DNA of 64,000 bases from Calamus simplicifolius (lineage: Eukaryota; Streptophyta; Magnoliopsida; Arecales; Arecaceae): positions 660,965 through 724,964 of the forward strand of contig UESW01004010.1 of assembly GCA_900491605.1 (NCBI GenBank), written 5' to 3'. Numbering within the stretch: position 1 is the stretch's first letter; every line of letters begins with the position of its first letter. Below are positions 23,566-34,895 of this stretch, in pieces. The translations under genes were made by a program, and so were the position numbers. The notes under the pieces were generated by a model. That model worked only from the letters and a program-made list of their open reading frames with translations. It searched no databases and was not told the origin of the DNA.

Positions 23566-24560
23566 CACTACAAGAGAAGAACAAAATAGCGACGAAACTT
23601 AGCGACGGATCTACATTCGTAGCAAATAGCTTCAGAATAGCGACGGATCAGCGAGTAAAAATAATAAAAAAATTATTATTTTAGCGACGGACAGTTTCCG
23701 TCACTAAAAAAAATTTTAGCATCAAATTAGCGAGAGAAAATTTTCATCGCCAATAATAGCGATGGATTGTAGCGACGGATCTCCATTCGTAGCAAATAGC
23801 TTCGGATCAGCAACGGATCAGTGAGTAAAAATAATAAAAAAATATTATTTTAGCGACGAACAATTTTGTCGCTAACAAAATATTTTAGCATCAAATTAGC
23901 GATGGAATATATCCGTCGCTAAACTTCGCGACGGATTTTTTCCATCGCTATTTGTTAGATCAATTTTTTATCTCTTCTAGCGACGAAAATTTCTGTTGCT
24001 ATTTTAGCGACGGAAATATTCCGTCGCTATAATTTTTTAAACTCTTATTTCAAAATAGTAGCGACGGAAAAATTCTGTTGCTATATTTTTAAAAACTAGA
24101 ACAGTAGCTTCGGAAATTTGCTGTTGCTATGTTTATATTTTTTCTAAAATGCATTTTGAACAGTAGCGACGGAAAACGTTTTCCGTCGCTACGATTTTTT
24201 TTAAACTACGTTTTGAATAGTAGCGATGGAAAATGTTTTCTGTCGCTACGGTTTTTTTTTAAACTGTGTTTTAAATAGTAGCGACGGAAAATGTTTTCCG
24301 TCGCTAAGATTTTTTTTTAAACTGTGTTTAACAGTAGCGACGGAAAACGTTCCGTCGCTACAGTTTTTTTACTCCCTAAGTTTTGCGTCCAGAACTCATT
24401 CCGCAGGCGGCTACGATTTTTTTTTACACTGTGTTTTAAATAGTAGCGACGGAAAACATTTTCCGTCGCTAAGATTTTTTTTAACTGTGTTTAACAGTAG
24501 CGACGGAAAACGTTCCGTCGCTACAGTTTTTTACTCCCTAAGTTTTCTTTTTTTTTTTTT
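23566..24560 (+). repeat. Left subterminal repeat array of the inner CACTA
   Basis: More than a dozen AGCGACGGA/TCCGTCGCTA motifs, many as palindromes such as AGCGACGGAAAA...TTTTCCGTCGCT. A block of about 170 bp (24245-24410) is duplicated at 24411-24598 and ends each time in GCGTCCAGAACTCATTCCGC. By analogy with En/Spm these would be binding sites for the element's TNPA protein. Confidence 0.88.
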
Positions 24561-24605
24561 TCTACCCGCGCGTCCAGAACTCATTCCGCAGGCGGCTAGG
24601 GTTTT

Positions 24606-25064
24606 TTTTTTACCCCAAGCTCAACCCGGAGGACGTCGCGCCCCCTCCTCCGCCGTCCGCCCCCGCATACCACGCCACCACCATGCCGCAGGACTCCAAC
24701 CCCTACGTCACTCCCGTCCCCGTCGCCTCGTCGTCAAAGAGTATGCCTCTCTCTCTCTCTCTCTCTCTCGCTCTTTTTGCTCTTTTCCTGGCTTCTTTGT
24801 GATTAGAGAGATTTGGTTTTATTCGGTTTGGTCATCCTGTTTGTTGCTCTTTTGAATATTGGATTAGTTTGATGAATCATGAATAGAGTTTGATGAATTT
24901 TGGTGTGATTTTTTTTTAATTTGTTTTGATTGATCGGAATTTTGTTGGACTGTGATGAATAGAGACGATGGACACCGTGCGTGATGTGTTTGGGAAGTTG
25001 GGGAAGAAGGTGGGGGAAGCGGGAAAGAAGACCGAGGATTTGGCGGGGAACGTTTGGCAGCACT
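24606..25064 (+). pseudogene. Captured exons 1-2 of a GEM-like / GRAM-domain protein gene
   Basis: Exon 1 (to 24740) reads KLNPEDVAPPPPPSAPAY and then MPQDSNPYVTPVPVASSSK. A GTATGC donor and a 222-bp intron follow. Exon 2 (24963-25064) reads TMDTVRDVFGKLGKKVGEAG and then KKTEDLAGNVWQH, and ends at a GTGAGT donor. The phase matches across the junction. This is the N-terminal signature of plant GEM-like/FIP1-type proteins (a Pro-rich stretch with PYVTP, then V..VLGxWGKKVGEAxxKxEDLxGNxWQHL). The GRAM domain that should follow is absent. The piece is GC-rich, unlike the rest of the element, and lies directly after the left subterminal repeats in the same orientation as the TNPA-like gene. Family assignment is from memory of the signature, without a search. 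Confidence 0.78.
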
Positions 25065-26366
25065 GTGAGTATAAGTTTTAGATGAATATTTTGAAAAATG
25101 CTTTCTTTTTTTTCTCCTTTGGTAGGTGAAATCGATCTGCTCGATATAGTTTATGTAGAGACATAGATCAGTGGACCTGTAGAAACACTTGCTTTATGGT
25201 CAATTTTAGTTAATCATTTGTGAGACTAGTGCAAATTAGTGGTAAGTTGTGCATAGTTCGAGAAGTTTTAGATGTGAAGTAGCTGCAGTGGACGTGATTC
25301 TACTATGAGTGGTATATGGTGAACTCTTTTGGTGCTATCATCGATATTAAATTCCTAAGATGTATCTTAGAAAAATGGTAGTCCAATAAATTCTTGGATG
25401 AGGACAAATTGACCTAATACAAAATATACTCTGTTATGACCGCAATCTGCCCAGCTGAAGGCCTAGGTTTTGCAGGTGTTGAAGGCAATAATGTTAACCA
25501 AGTTCATAACATATCATTATTACGCTTTGAATCTGCATTCTTAACATCTCACCCCATGGCAGCTCTCAATCTCCCACTTTGACCTGGGTAGTGCTTTTTT
25601 ATGATGAATCTCAGCCTAATCCAACTAAATATCCAAAGGATAGCCTTTTGTTATAGAAATAGATAGTGGCTCACAAGTTAGCTATAAATGTATTCAACCA
25701 ATAAAATCATTGTTTGAATTGATCAGTCTGGCTATGTTGCCTTTGTGGTATCCTACTTATTTAAATTACATTGAGCATGCTCAGGAGCTATCACTGCTCC
25801 CTGGTTTTAGATCAATGCCTCTCCAAGAAGGGAAGGAAAAAGGATGTTTTTCAAAATTTTAAGGTTGAATTGTTATTTCACTTGAATGATAATAAGAGTA
25901 TAAATAACCAGGGTTAAAATTGAATGCTGTAATTTTGTGCTTTTCTTTCAAATAATCATCAAGACATGTTAAGTGATTGATGTTTTCTTGTTGTGTATTT
26001 AACATTTAGTAAGTCCTCAACTTCTGTTTTACTTTTGTTGCTCGTCTTGCAGTTGTGCATACTTCTGTTAAGCTGTCATTAGTAGCTCCAACATAAATTG
26101 TCATCTTGGAATTAATACCTTACAATGATAAACTGATTGCTTGGTTGAAGTAGATTCTTATTGGTTGTTTGCAGCCAGTTCCAGATTAGTTGTGAGCTAG
26201 ATTTTGATTGAGATAGGGACTTCTGCTTTGTTCAAGTGCAATTGTTTAGTGTGAAATGTATTTATTTACTGATTCATTTTTGTCTTGTCTCTAATTATCT
26301 TGGTTGATATAAAGATAATCTGGAGTCCAAAATGAGAATTTTATTCGCTTTTCTTTTTCAACCCAG
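25065..26366. other. Non-coding interior of the inner CACTA
   Basis: AT-rich DNA between the two captured gene pieces. It is likely intron sequence taken with one or both of them. No exon with a recognisable product was seen. Confidence 0.45.
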
Positions 26367-26576
26367 GGTCCTGGACAGGTACATGAAGCTTATGGTTACC
26401 CAGGTCCACAAACTGCTACTGGGTAGAGTAGCTTCCAAATTTATTCTTTATCAAGTAATATTTATAGTTGTTGGAAGGCCACTGACTTGGTGTATCCCTT
26501 CCAGTTATCCAACTATGAACAGTTCTGTGGAGGTTAAGATTCCTAATAGTGCAATAAGTGTGGAATGGGATTTTTG
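26367..26576 (+). pseudogene. Captured exons of a probable KH-domain RNA-binding protein gene
   Basis: Two short exons have acceptor/donor signals and matching phase. The first, 26367-26422 (GPGQVHEAYGYPGPQTATG), follows AACCCAG and ends at GTAGAG. The second starts at 26505 after CCCTTCCAG and reads YPTMNSSVEVKIPNSAIS. A Gly/Tyr/Pro-rich linker followed by SxxVEVKIPNSAI resembles the opening strand of the last KH domain in plant poly(C)-binding-like proteins. The GxxG loop that would prove it is missing, because the open frame ends 7 codons later. The splice phase argues for a real gene relic; the KH identity is tentative. Confidence 0.42.
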
Positions 26577-26965
26577 AACACAATTGGATGAGACCTGGCA
26601 CGCCAGTTGGAAAACTTAAACCTATTGCTTCTTCAAGCTGTTACCATGCATTGAAGTGTTACATGTTAAATACTGTTTGAACACAATTGCTTAGTATATT
26701 ATGTTTGTCTCTGTGCATGAACTCCATTTTGAACTATTGAGCAGCTTATGCTGTGCACCTAGTACTGTTGCTGGATATGTGCCCTACTTAGCATTTTGAG
26801 ACCACATAATCACCATATTTTTAATGTGGACCCATGCGGATGAAGCAATTTTAAGTTGATAATTATGTTTGATGTGGTTATGTAGTGGGCCTTGCACGGG
26901 TATTAATTATGTAGTGGGCCTTGCACCTAGTCTTATATATTGTTTTTTATTTATTTTTGTTTCAG

Positions 26966-28028
26966 AAAGAATTTACTTGGGATCCAGAGCTTGAGAGTAT
27001 AATCAAGCGCAGATGGTTACAACAGGCTGCTACACGTTATAGTGACACTTTGAGCAAGTGGAGAGCATCTGGCAGTAAACCATCACGAGTTCCAGAACAT
27101 GTTTGGGATAGTTGGCAGAAAGAATGGTCCACTGTTGAGTTCAAGCAGCGATCTACTATTGCCTCAAAGAACAGACTTAGTGAGATGGGCGACTCAGGTT
27201 CAGGTCCCTCACGACATACAGGGGGTTCTATATCCATGGTGGAGCGTAGCGTACGGATGGTATATTGATCATGATAAATTCATTTGAATTTGTTATTTAT
27301 TAATATATTAAGGTTATAAAATGTATGTTAATGTATTTGTTTTTATTTACATGTGTATTATATGCTTGTAATATTGTAGTTAATATTTTCTTTATTTTTT
27401 TTTCTATGATCAGGCAAAAGAGTTAGGACGTGAACCAAATCCTATAGAACTTTTTGAGGCTACACACACTAGAAAAACTGCATCAGGAATTGAGTATGTG
27501 GATCAGCGGTCTAAGGCTGTCGCAGTAAGTATTTACCAAACTTAATAATTTTTCATATTTAAAAATTTGTTTTTTTGTTTTTTCGATTAATCTCATGTAA
27601 TTTTTATTTTTCATACTTAAATTTGTATTGTAGGATCGAGTGCAGGCCCTTAGAGAGACTGCATCTCAGCCAGTGGAGGGATCCAATGAGCCATGTGAGC
27701 CAGATTTGAGGCAGATATTTTTAGAAGCAGCTGGTGGCCAGAAAAAACAGCGTGTATACGGGATAGGCACCAAGGCATCACATTTCTACGCTGGACCTCC
27801 TCCTTTCATTCCACTAGCACATCACGGGATATTACTATAGAGCAGTTGCGTGCTACTATTAAACAAGAAATGCAGGAGGATGTTCAGATTATGCTGGAGA
27901 CACAAAGACAGCAGATGCGAGAAGAATTTCGACTCGAGATGCGACAGATGATAGCAGAGCTTACTCGTTCTGACCATATTTCAGCTCCAGCTCTACCGAG
28001 AGATTTACCTCATTCTGATAGCATGTAG
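26966..28028 (+). pseudogene. TNPA-like gene of the inner CACTA (Transposase_24 type)
   Basis: Three exons with clean sites: 26966-27259 (EFTWDPELESIIKRRWLQQA, then ASKNRLSEMGDSGSGPSRH), 27414-27524 (GREPNPIELFEATHTRKTAS, EYVDQRSKAVA) and 27634-28028 (RVQALRETASQ, then ATIKQEMQEDVQIMLETQRQ, ending in DLPHSDSM). The GREPxPIELFEATHTRK motif and the C-terminal coiled coil are typical of the plant Ptta/En/Spm family. Exon 3 has one frameshift near 27825, between PPFIPLA and TIEQLRATI. The damage is otherwise light, so this gene is younger than the host element's TNPA. A 5' exon may lie upstream, in which case transcripts could include the captured gene pieces. Confidence 0.82.
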
Positions 28029-28229
28029 AACCATATTTTGATTACTGAATTTTATTGGATATTAATTATGTTTTGAAGTTTATTGTTAAAAAATTGTTTG
28101 TAATATATTTTAATATATATTTCATGACTTCTTTTGGTATTATATTTGTATTTCAATAAATTAAATTTTAAATTTACAAAAATAAAATAAAATAAAAATA
28201 ATAAATTATTAAAAAATATTAATGATAAT

Positions 28230-28662
28230 TAGTGATGGATAACAAATCCATCGCTAATCCATCGCTAATTAGCTACGGATGACAAATCCATCGCTACTTA
28301 GTAACGGAATTATATCCCTCGCTAATTAACAAATGGATGACAAATCCGTCGCTATTTCATCGCTAATTAGCGATGGATTTTTATCCCTCACTAATTAGAA
28401 ACGGATGATAAATCCGTCGCTAATCAGTTGCTAATTAGCAACGGAATTATATCCCTCGCTAATTAGTAATGGAAATTATTCCGTCGCTAATTCGGTCGCT
28501 AATTTTAGCGACGGATTTCAATTTCGTCGCTAACTGTTTGCGAGGAGCATTTCTGAGATGAATTTTATCTGTCGCAATTCCGTTGCTATATAAGATTAGC
28601 GACGGAATTCATACTTTTAGCTATGGAAAAATCCGTCGCTAAATTTATTTTTTCTTGTAGTG
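28230..28662 (+). repeat. Right subterminal repeat array of the inner CACTA
   Basis: Repeated AGCGACGGA, TCCGTCGCTAA and variants (AATCCATCGCTAATTAGC). The array ends in TTTTTTCTTGTAGTG, the inverted terminal repeat. Confidence 0.88.
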
Positions 28663-29331
28663 TCAGCTGGGGCAACCAATTAAAAAAGCCGCTAGCTTAT
28701 TGAGTTCCTTTTTAGGGTCAGTTGCACGGAGGCATCAGCTTTGTCCACTAAGTTATGCAAAATGGAATGGCATGCTTCCAACGTATAAAGTTGAGATTCT
28801 ATGAGTTGTGCAGGTAAAATTTGAATCTAAACATTTCTTATTTTGTATACTTGTTATATTATGCTTTGTTTTATATTTTTTTAATTTACAAACAGCTTAT
28901 TTTATTTTAATTAAGTCAATTATTAGACTTAACAATTAAATTGTTTTGCAGTCCAAGTTTGTACTACCTCCATCCACTCATGATTTTGTATTGAAGTCTC
29001 TAAACCAAAAATGGAAAGAATATAAGGCATATTTGAAGATGAAGTACAAGTTGCCGGGTATGACTGAGGAGCAAGTAGTTGGTACTTGTCCTCCTGATGT
29101 ACCCCCTCATCAGTGGATGGAGTTGGTTCATTACTGGTTCTCTGAGAGGGGACAGGTATGTTGTTATTTAATCATTTAAGATACTTTAAAATATTTATTT
29201 TTTTGAAATATAATAAGTATATTTATTTAATTTTGCAGACATATTCTAATATTGGTAAAGCTGCACGAGCATCTCTGTTTGTTCCCCATACATCGGGATC
29301 CAAGAGTTATGCGTGAGTCAGACAAGAGTTC

Positions 29332-31401
29332 GTATGTTCCTTAAACTAAAAATTTATATTTTTTATATCAAATCATTTACTTATTAAATGACTCTTCCCT
29401 AACTGACCTCGAGCACACGTTAATATACTTCTTTGTTTCAGAAACTATAAACTTCAGGATTCATGATAGTTAACACATGATTCTTTTTTATTAGCTTAGT
29501 ACTTTCACTTGTTCTATGTCAAATCTGATTGCATGAGTCATTTAATTATGCTTGATTTGTCCTCTTCTTTTCTTATTTGTTTGACTCTACACGTAATATG
29601 TATAATATAATTGCTAACTAGTCTTATGGTTCAGGATGAACAATCATAGTTGACCATGGTTGATCTGATTATTTTTGTCACTTCTAGAAGCTCAGTTCTA
29701 AGTGCAAAATGGCTTGATTTGAAACTCATGTTTTAGGAACTCATTTCATAAATTTCTCACTGCTATATGCTATCAAATTAACCTGTAGTGGCAATTGTTG
29801 AGGTCATGGAAAGAAAAAAAGAATGTGGACATTCTTCATCCAACTTGTCCAAATTATTGGGAAAATTGACTTATTAGATGGAAGAAAGTGGAATTATTGC
29901 CGAGACCACTTAAACCTACATAACCAGACTAGAACAAGCATAAAGGCATGAATCATGTTATCATCAGTTAACAGAAGTAACGTCCTTGCTTCTGTAGATT
30001 CAAAAATTGTGGAGAATTGTCCATCTTCCATGATGCCAAGAAGGTTGGATGATACTTGTGGTTCTAGTATTAACCAGAAATAACCAAGACATAAAGAAAT
30101 TAGTCCAATTGCTCAATATTAGATGGCAATCAATCACCACATTATTAATTGGATGCTTTTAGTTGAATGGCCTCCACAAAGAGGACACAATTGTTACTGA
30201 ATTGAGTTGTTTTAGGAAACTTTATAGATGTAGGCTGGTACATGATGACACTTTTACATAAGGACACAGTAGATTTTGTTTAAAATCTAGTGAGGACCCT
30301 TGCATCAAGAATGAGAATGTATGAAGCTTGGTAGGCCATACCATTCCATGTTGAGTGTACCATACTGTATCAATGGTGAAATGAGACTCAGCACTGGTAT
30401 TCACCGGGTCTCAGTACATTGAACCAACCTACGTACCTGGCATACTGACGCTATACAACTGTGGTACTAGTACATATCCAGTATCGAGATGAGGAATCTT
30501 AGTATGGAAACAGTAGGTCACCTTGATAGAGTGTCTTTTTGAAAGAACAAACTCATGCAGAATTGCTACTTAGCTCTTCAAAAAAAGATTTAAAAATAGT
30601 ATACTTTAAAAAACTCCTAGCCAATTCCTGTTTGGTTTATACTACCTTGAGAAATCCCTTTTCATAGAGCTTTAAGATGGATATTTCTATCATGATGGTA
30701 ATGAATTTACTATGAGCTCCACAGCATGTAGATCTTGTTGAGTCAGGCCAAAATCTAGTATTTAAATTATATATAATTATAACTTGTCAGATGATAAAAA
30801 AGCAGGAAAGAGGGATTTTCCATGTAAGAAACACGGATAATGAGTGCAGTGGGCGGGCTAGGTGCAAAATGTGAAACATGAGTTGGGTCCAATGGATTTG
30901 GCACTGCACATCTAAGCATATCCATTGTGAAAGGGCGTGGTTTGAAACTCTGGGCTTTCCACCTTGGTGTAATGTCACTGTAGGAGTGGGAGCATAGAAG
31001 AGCGAGATGCACCAGATTTCTACAATGAAGCATAACCATGTGGTAGAATATGGGGCTTAGTTATTGTGCGTTCAACTATTACAAGAGGGCTCCCCCAGGC
31101 TATGTTAGGAATGTGGAGTATGTGGCAATCTCATCTAGCCAAGCCAGCAAACAAGAGGACCAGATGACCAACATATTCAGTGATGACAATCCAAACTCCT
31201 GCTCTATTATGTAAAGAGGCCATATCCGAAACTAATATACATATCCGAAATTCTGAGCCTTGGAACATAAGTCCTTTATTTAAGTGATTATACATTTAAC
31301 CTGCTTCATTTCTGCACATGGATTATGTTAAAAACTTTTTGCATGCAAATAGTTTTATCAATATCAAATTTAGTTTTACAAAAATGTAATATTTCTTGTA
31401 G
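29332..31401 (+). other. 2,070-bp intron of the large CACTA's TNPA-like gene
   Basis: Runs from GTATGT (after QEF) to TTTCTTGTAG (before MDEHGRK). Other introns of this gene are about 80-140 bp. A patch at about 30345-30500 (ACCATACTGTATC, GGTACTAGTACATATCC) resembles the GGTAC-rich repeats at 57588-59790, so a decayed insertion may have enlarged the intron. No gene was seen. Confidence 0.6.
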
Positions 31402-32384
31402 ATGGATGAGCATGGACGGAAACCTGGTGAGGTGGAGTTTTACCGAATGACTCATATTCACCGTGATGGCACTTTTGTCAGAGATGAGTCAAGGGACTTA
31501 TATGTAATTATTTATTACAATTTATTTATGCAACGATTTTAATTTAATTTTATTATTCAATAAGATATAATTAATTTTTTTAAATTAATACAGGAAAGAG
31601 CTACAGCTCTTATTGCTGAGCGTGTTGATGACTCTACACAGAGTAGTCGTATTGAGGCCGAGGTGTTTACGGAGCTGATGGGGCCGGAGCGCTATGGTCG
31701 AGTGAGGGGTTATGGAGTTGGAGTCACCCCTACTCAGTTATCTGAGATGAATAGAAATGAACGTGTTGCTGCAGATTCTACAGATGTTCACAGACTTGAG
31801 CATGAGATGGAGGAGTGCCGATGATAGAGCAGAGATGGAGGAGATGCGACGGAGGAGTGCTGCCAATAGAGCAGCAATGGATTCTATGAGAGAGCACATT
31901 GAGCGGCTTACATCTATCGTACACATGTTTGTTCCATACCAGGTACATATATATTATTAAATATATATTCTTATATTATATCAATTATTTATCTAATATA
32001 TTGTAATTGATAGTTAAGCAAATTAAATTTTTTTTAATTATTCTTATAGGCTCCTGGAGCATCAGATCGGAGCGGACAGGGTGACAATCTTCCTCCTACA
32101 GATCATTGACCTCACTTACTTTTATTTTAGATCTTCCATTTTATGTATTTTTAAACTTTGTTAAACTTTAACTTGTAACTCTCTTAGTTGATGCAATGAA
32201 ATGTATATTTGAAATTTTAATTTGAATTCTAAGAATGTATGCAATGTGATTTTAAGAATGTATGAAATGTAATTTGGAATTAATGTAAGCAATGTGATTA
32301 TTAATTGCATTAATTTTAGTTTAATATATAGGTTTAATTTAAATGTTTGTAATTCTAGTTTTTTTTAAAAAATTGACCGTTGAA

Positions 32385-32779
32385 TATGCCGATGCTTTTT
32401 ATAGTGTTGGTAGGTTATATAAAACCCGACGCTTTATGTTGCCGACACTTTACAAAGCGTCGGCAGGTTTAAAAAGCATCGGCAGGTTTAAAAGCCGACG
32501 CTTTAAAAAGCGTCGGCAGGTTTAAAAGCTGACGCTTTAAAAAGCGTCGGCAAGTTTATATGCCGACGCTTTCAAAAGCGTCAGAAACGAAATTACCGAT
32601 GCTATTCAAAGCGTCGGCATTTTTACTTTTTACCGATGCTTCCCCAAAGCGTCGACAAATTTTGTCACCACCCCCTTTGTGCCAACGCTTTAAAAAGCAT
32701 CGAAAAACCATATCCCGATGCTAAAAAAGCATCGGAAAATAACTTAAAAGCGTCATTAAAACTTAAATTTACTGTAGTG
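32385..32779 (+). repeat. Right subterminal repeat array of the large CACTA
   Basis: About ten inverted units of the form CCGACGCTTT-N-AAAGCGTCGGCAGGTTTA, in both orientations, ending in TTTACTGTAGTG. These are the probable TNPA-binding sites of this family. Confidence 0.9.
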
Positions 32780-34073
32780 TGTATATTAATTTGTGATAAC
32801 ATAGTCTTCGAAGACCATGCACAGCTTATTTAATTGCAGCTGGTTCATGCGATTATCATAACCTGATACCATGCAATGAGAACCACAACAAGTATTCGAA
32901 CACTAGAATTTCCTCTGCTCCAAAATATTTACAGTTTACTAGTTTGTAATGTCATGTCTTACCCCTCTCCAAATATTTACTGTCACGGTCCTAACCAAAT
33001 ACAATTTGCACCACAACCAACAAAAATGATAGAAAATAAGAACAATTTAAATCAATGTGATATGTCCTACCAAGTAGATGGTCATAACAATTACCCAGGA
33101 AATTAAATTTTATGAAATAAAATCATTGCTTTTCAAAGGGATTTCAGATGCAAGCTTATCGTTTGGCTTTCATCATGACCACTCTCATCATCATCACTGC
33201 ACATCTCACCATCTTCACCTTTGCCTATAATCAAAAACTGAGAATGTTATTTATATCTTTGACCCCACCATACACTCCAAGGTTGTTCAGTAGGAGACCT
33301 TTGGCCCCACCGTCATCAGACTGTGCAGATGTTTGATTATATAAAGGATCCACAGTAAACACCGCTAGAATATACAACTTACTAAGCGAAATAAATTCCC
33401 ATTATTCTTACTTCAGAGAGGAACAAGTTCCATTTCATAACTCCTGTTTCAAAGAGTTCTCAATCTCAGCATCAGGCAGTGGTTTCTTCTTTACATTAAA
33501 ATCTCCCTTGGCAGTCCCCTTTCCCTAAAATCCAAATGAAACAAATAAAAACATATTATCTCTCCTACTGAACAAAACTAAACCAATTACAGAGAGATAA
33601 ATTCACTCCTAATCTGATCACATAAAACCTTACCATCTTTTCTGGTCAACATACGACTTAAAAAGTTCCTCAGAAACCAAAACCCACAAACATAGGAAAA
33701 ATAAGCAAAATTTTCACCTAAAATTCTAAGATCACAAAAGCTTCACACCATTATAATCAGCATAACTAAAAATGGGTATTAGAATCCTCAGCATATATAA
33801 GCCAACAAAACCTAGCATTTTAGATATAGAAATGATAAACTGGAGGAAAAGGTCACAAGATTTTTACCGGTTTGATGTGATGGATGGCTTTGGGTGAAGA
33901 ATCCAATTTATCTTTCCCAACACTCCTTTTAGAATCACTGTCATTACAAAACAACAATTACTAGCCAGGGTGAACAAAGAAGTGAGTGCAGAATCTGAAA
34001 GTCTAGCGACCACTTCCACTATTTTCAAGCCGAAATAACCCAACTTCCACTATCCCAAAAATCTTATATATGC
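32780..34073. other. Unassigned DNA
   Basis: Begins with the TGT target duplication. It contains a CATCATGACCACTCTCATCA-type patch near 33170 and ordinary AT-rich DNA. No gene or element was supported. Confidence 0.5.
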
Positions 34074-34895
34074 GCCAAGAACATTTTTATTCTTTTCACA
34101 CTCTGGTCATATGCACGCACAGATAATCACCATGCGCAGTCAGAAAGAGTTTTCCTTTCAAAAAGAGTCATGAGGCGCTTAAATGAATGTTGGAATAAGA
34201 CAGTTTCAAAATTGAATTTAAAGCAAGGTTCCACTCGAATTTGGAGCAACTTCACCTTTTTTTTATCTATTTAATTCATATAAGAATTAAGATTAAAATT
34301 AGATGAATTTTTATTATTATTATTTAATTCATCAAAATCTTAGGATTGAAAACAATTTAGATTTTTAATTGTATTTGTAAAAATTAAAATTTATAAAATA
34401 AAATAATCGTTAATTATGACTCTTTGGGCTTTTATTTTGGAGTTTGGCTATGATTTGGTTTTTTTTCAATGTATGGTTAAGATAAATGCATACTTCTATT
34501 GTAAAATAGGAGAGCTCCTGAACGACATCAAAATATTGTGATAAGAAGGCTTATGAACATTATATGAGGATAAGAAAGAGGAGAAAGTGAGCAGAAAGGA
34601 TAAAAATAGTTACCATTAGAATGGAAATCAAAATCTTCAGAAAAAATTTAAATTTGTAATGGGAGGAGGTGAGCAGAAAGGATAAAAATAGTTACCATTA
34701 GAATGAAAATCAAAATGTTCAAAAAAAATTTAAATTTGTAATCGAGATTGGAACACAATTCATTAAGAAATTCATTTCTAAATGAAATGAAATTTATTGT
34801 AAAATTTATTTATAAATAAATTCTTATGTTTGACCCACAATACATAAAACAATGGAATTAAAATAAATTCTCATGTTTTAAAGAGATAAAAATTC
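34074..34895 (+). repeat. Host repeat copy B: unoccupied counterpart of the hAT insertion site
   Basis: Homologous throughout to copy A (3645-3774 plus 9190-9859). The 8-bp target GTTGGAAT occurs once here (34189-34196) and runs straight into the sequence found after 9197 in copy A. It shares the 80-bp internal duplication (34590-34740). It has a short extra stretch near 34523-34560 (ACATCAAAATATTGTGATAA). Non-coding; element class unknown. Confidence 0.88.

Larger units (their letters stand above)
23566..28662 (+). mobile_element. Inner CACTA carrying host gene fragments (Pack-CACTA type)
   Basis: A 5,097-bp element. The left end is CACTACAAGAGAAGAAC and the right end, on the minus strand, is CACTACAAGAAAAAATAAAT. 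The target duplication is TCA (23563-23565 and 28663-28665). Dense inverted AGCGACGGA/TCCGTCGCT repeats lie at both ends. It holds two captured host gene pieces and a TNPA-like gene, but no Transposase_21 sequence, so it is non-autonomous. Its subterminal motif differs from the GACGCTTT motif of its host element, so the two belong to different CACTA families. It lies in an exon of the host element's TNPA-like gene. Confidence 0.93.
23167..32109 (+). pseudogene. TNPA-like second gene of the large CACTA (Transposase_24 type), split by the inner CACTA
   Basis: Exons with good splice sites: 23167-23389 (a GPSSSGHHDP unit occurs twice), about 23471-23565 (GRRGPMLVRDVWQ, VVKCN), then after the inner element 28666-28813 (LGQPIKKAASLLSSFLG), 28952-29155 (SLNQKWKEYKAYLKMKYKLP), 29239-29331 (YSNIGKAARASLFVPHTSGS), 31402-31503 (MDEHGRKPGEVEFYRMTHIH), 31594-31942 and 32050-32109 (stop). 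This matches the plant Ptta/En/Spm family (Transposase_24), thought to bind subterminal repeats. Removing the inner CACTA with one TCA copy restores the frame across AAT-CAG. Other damage: CAG to TAG in exon 1, CGA to TGA near 28801 and 29313, and a frameshift near 31822. The intron 29332-31401 is unusually long (2,070 bp). Confidence 0.85.
12130..32779 (+). mobile_element. Large CACTA (En/Spm) transposon, 20.6 kb, host of a second CACTA
   Basis: The left end is CACTACTTTAAAATTTAAAT. The right end, on the minus strand, reads CACTACAGTAAATTTAAG. The 3-bp flanks TGT (12127-12129) and TGT (32780-32782) form the target duplication typical of CACTA elements. Inverted subterminal motifs (CCGATGCTTT/AAAGCATCGG and CCGACGCTTT/AAAGCGTCGG) lie inside both ends. 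The body carries a TNPD transposase and a TNPA-like gene on the plus strand, both decayed. Without the nested element (23566-28662) the original length was about 15.5 kb. A captured RAB GTPase exon sits between the two genes. Confidence 0.9.

Noticed and set aside
23640..24540. Regularly spaced palindromic repeats resembling a CRISPR array (also 28230-28640 and 32385-32760)
   Set aside because: Repeats are in both orientations with variable spacing and lie beside CACTA ends; they are subterminal transposase-binding repeats in a eukaryote.
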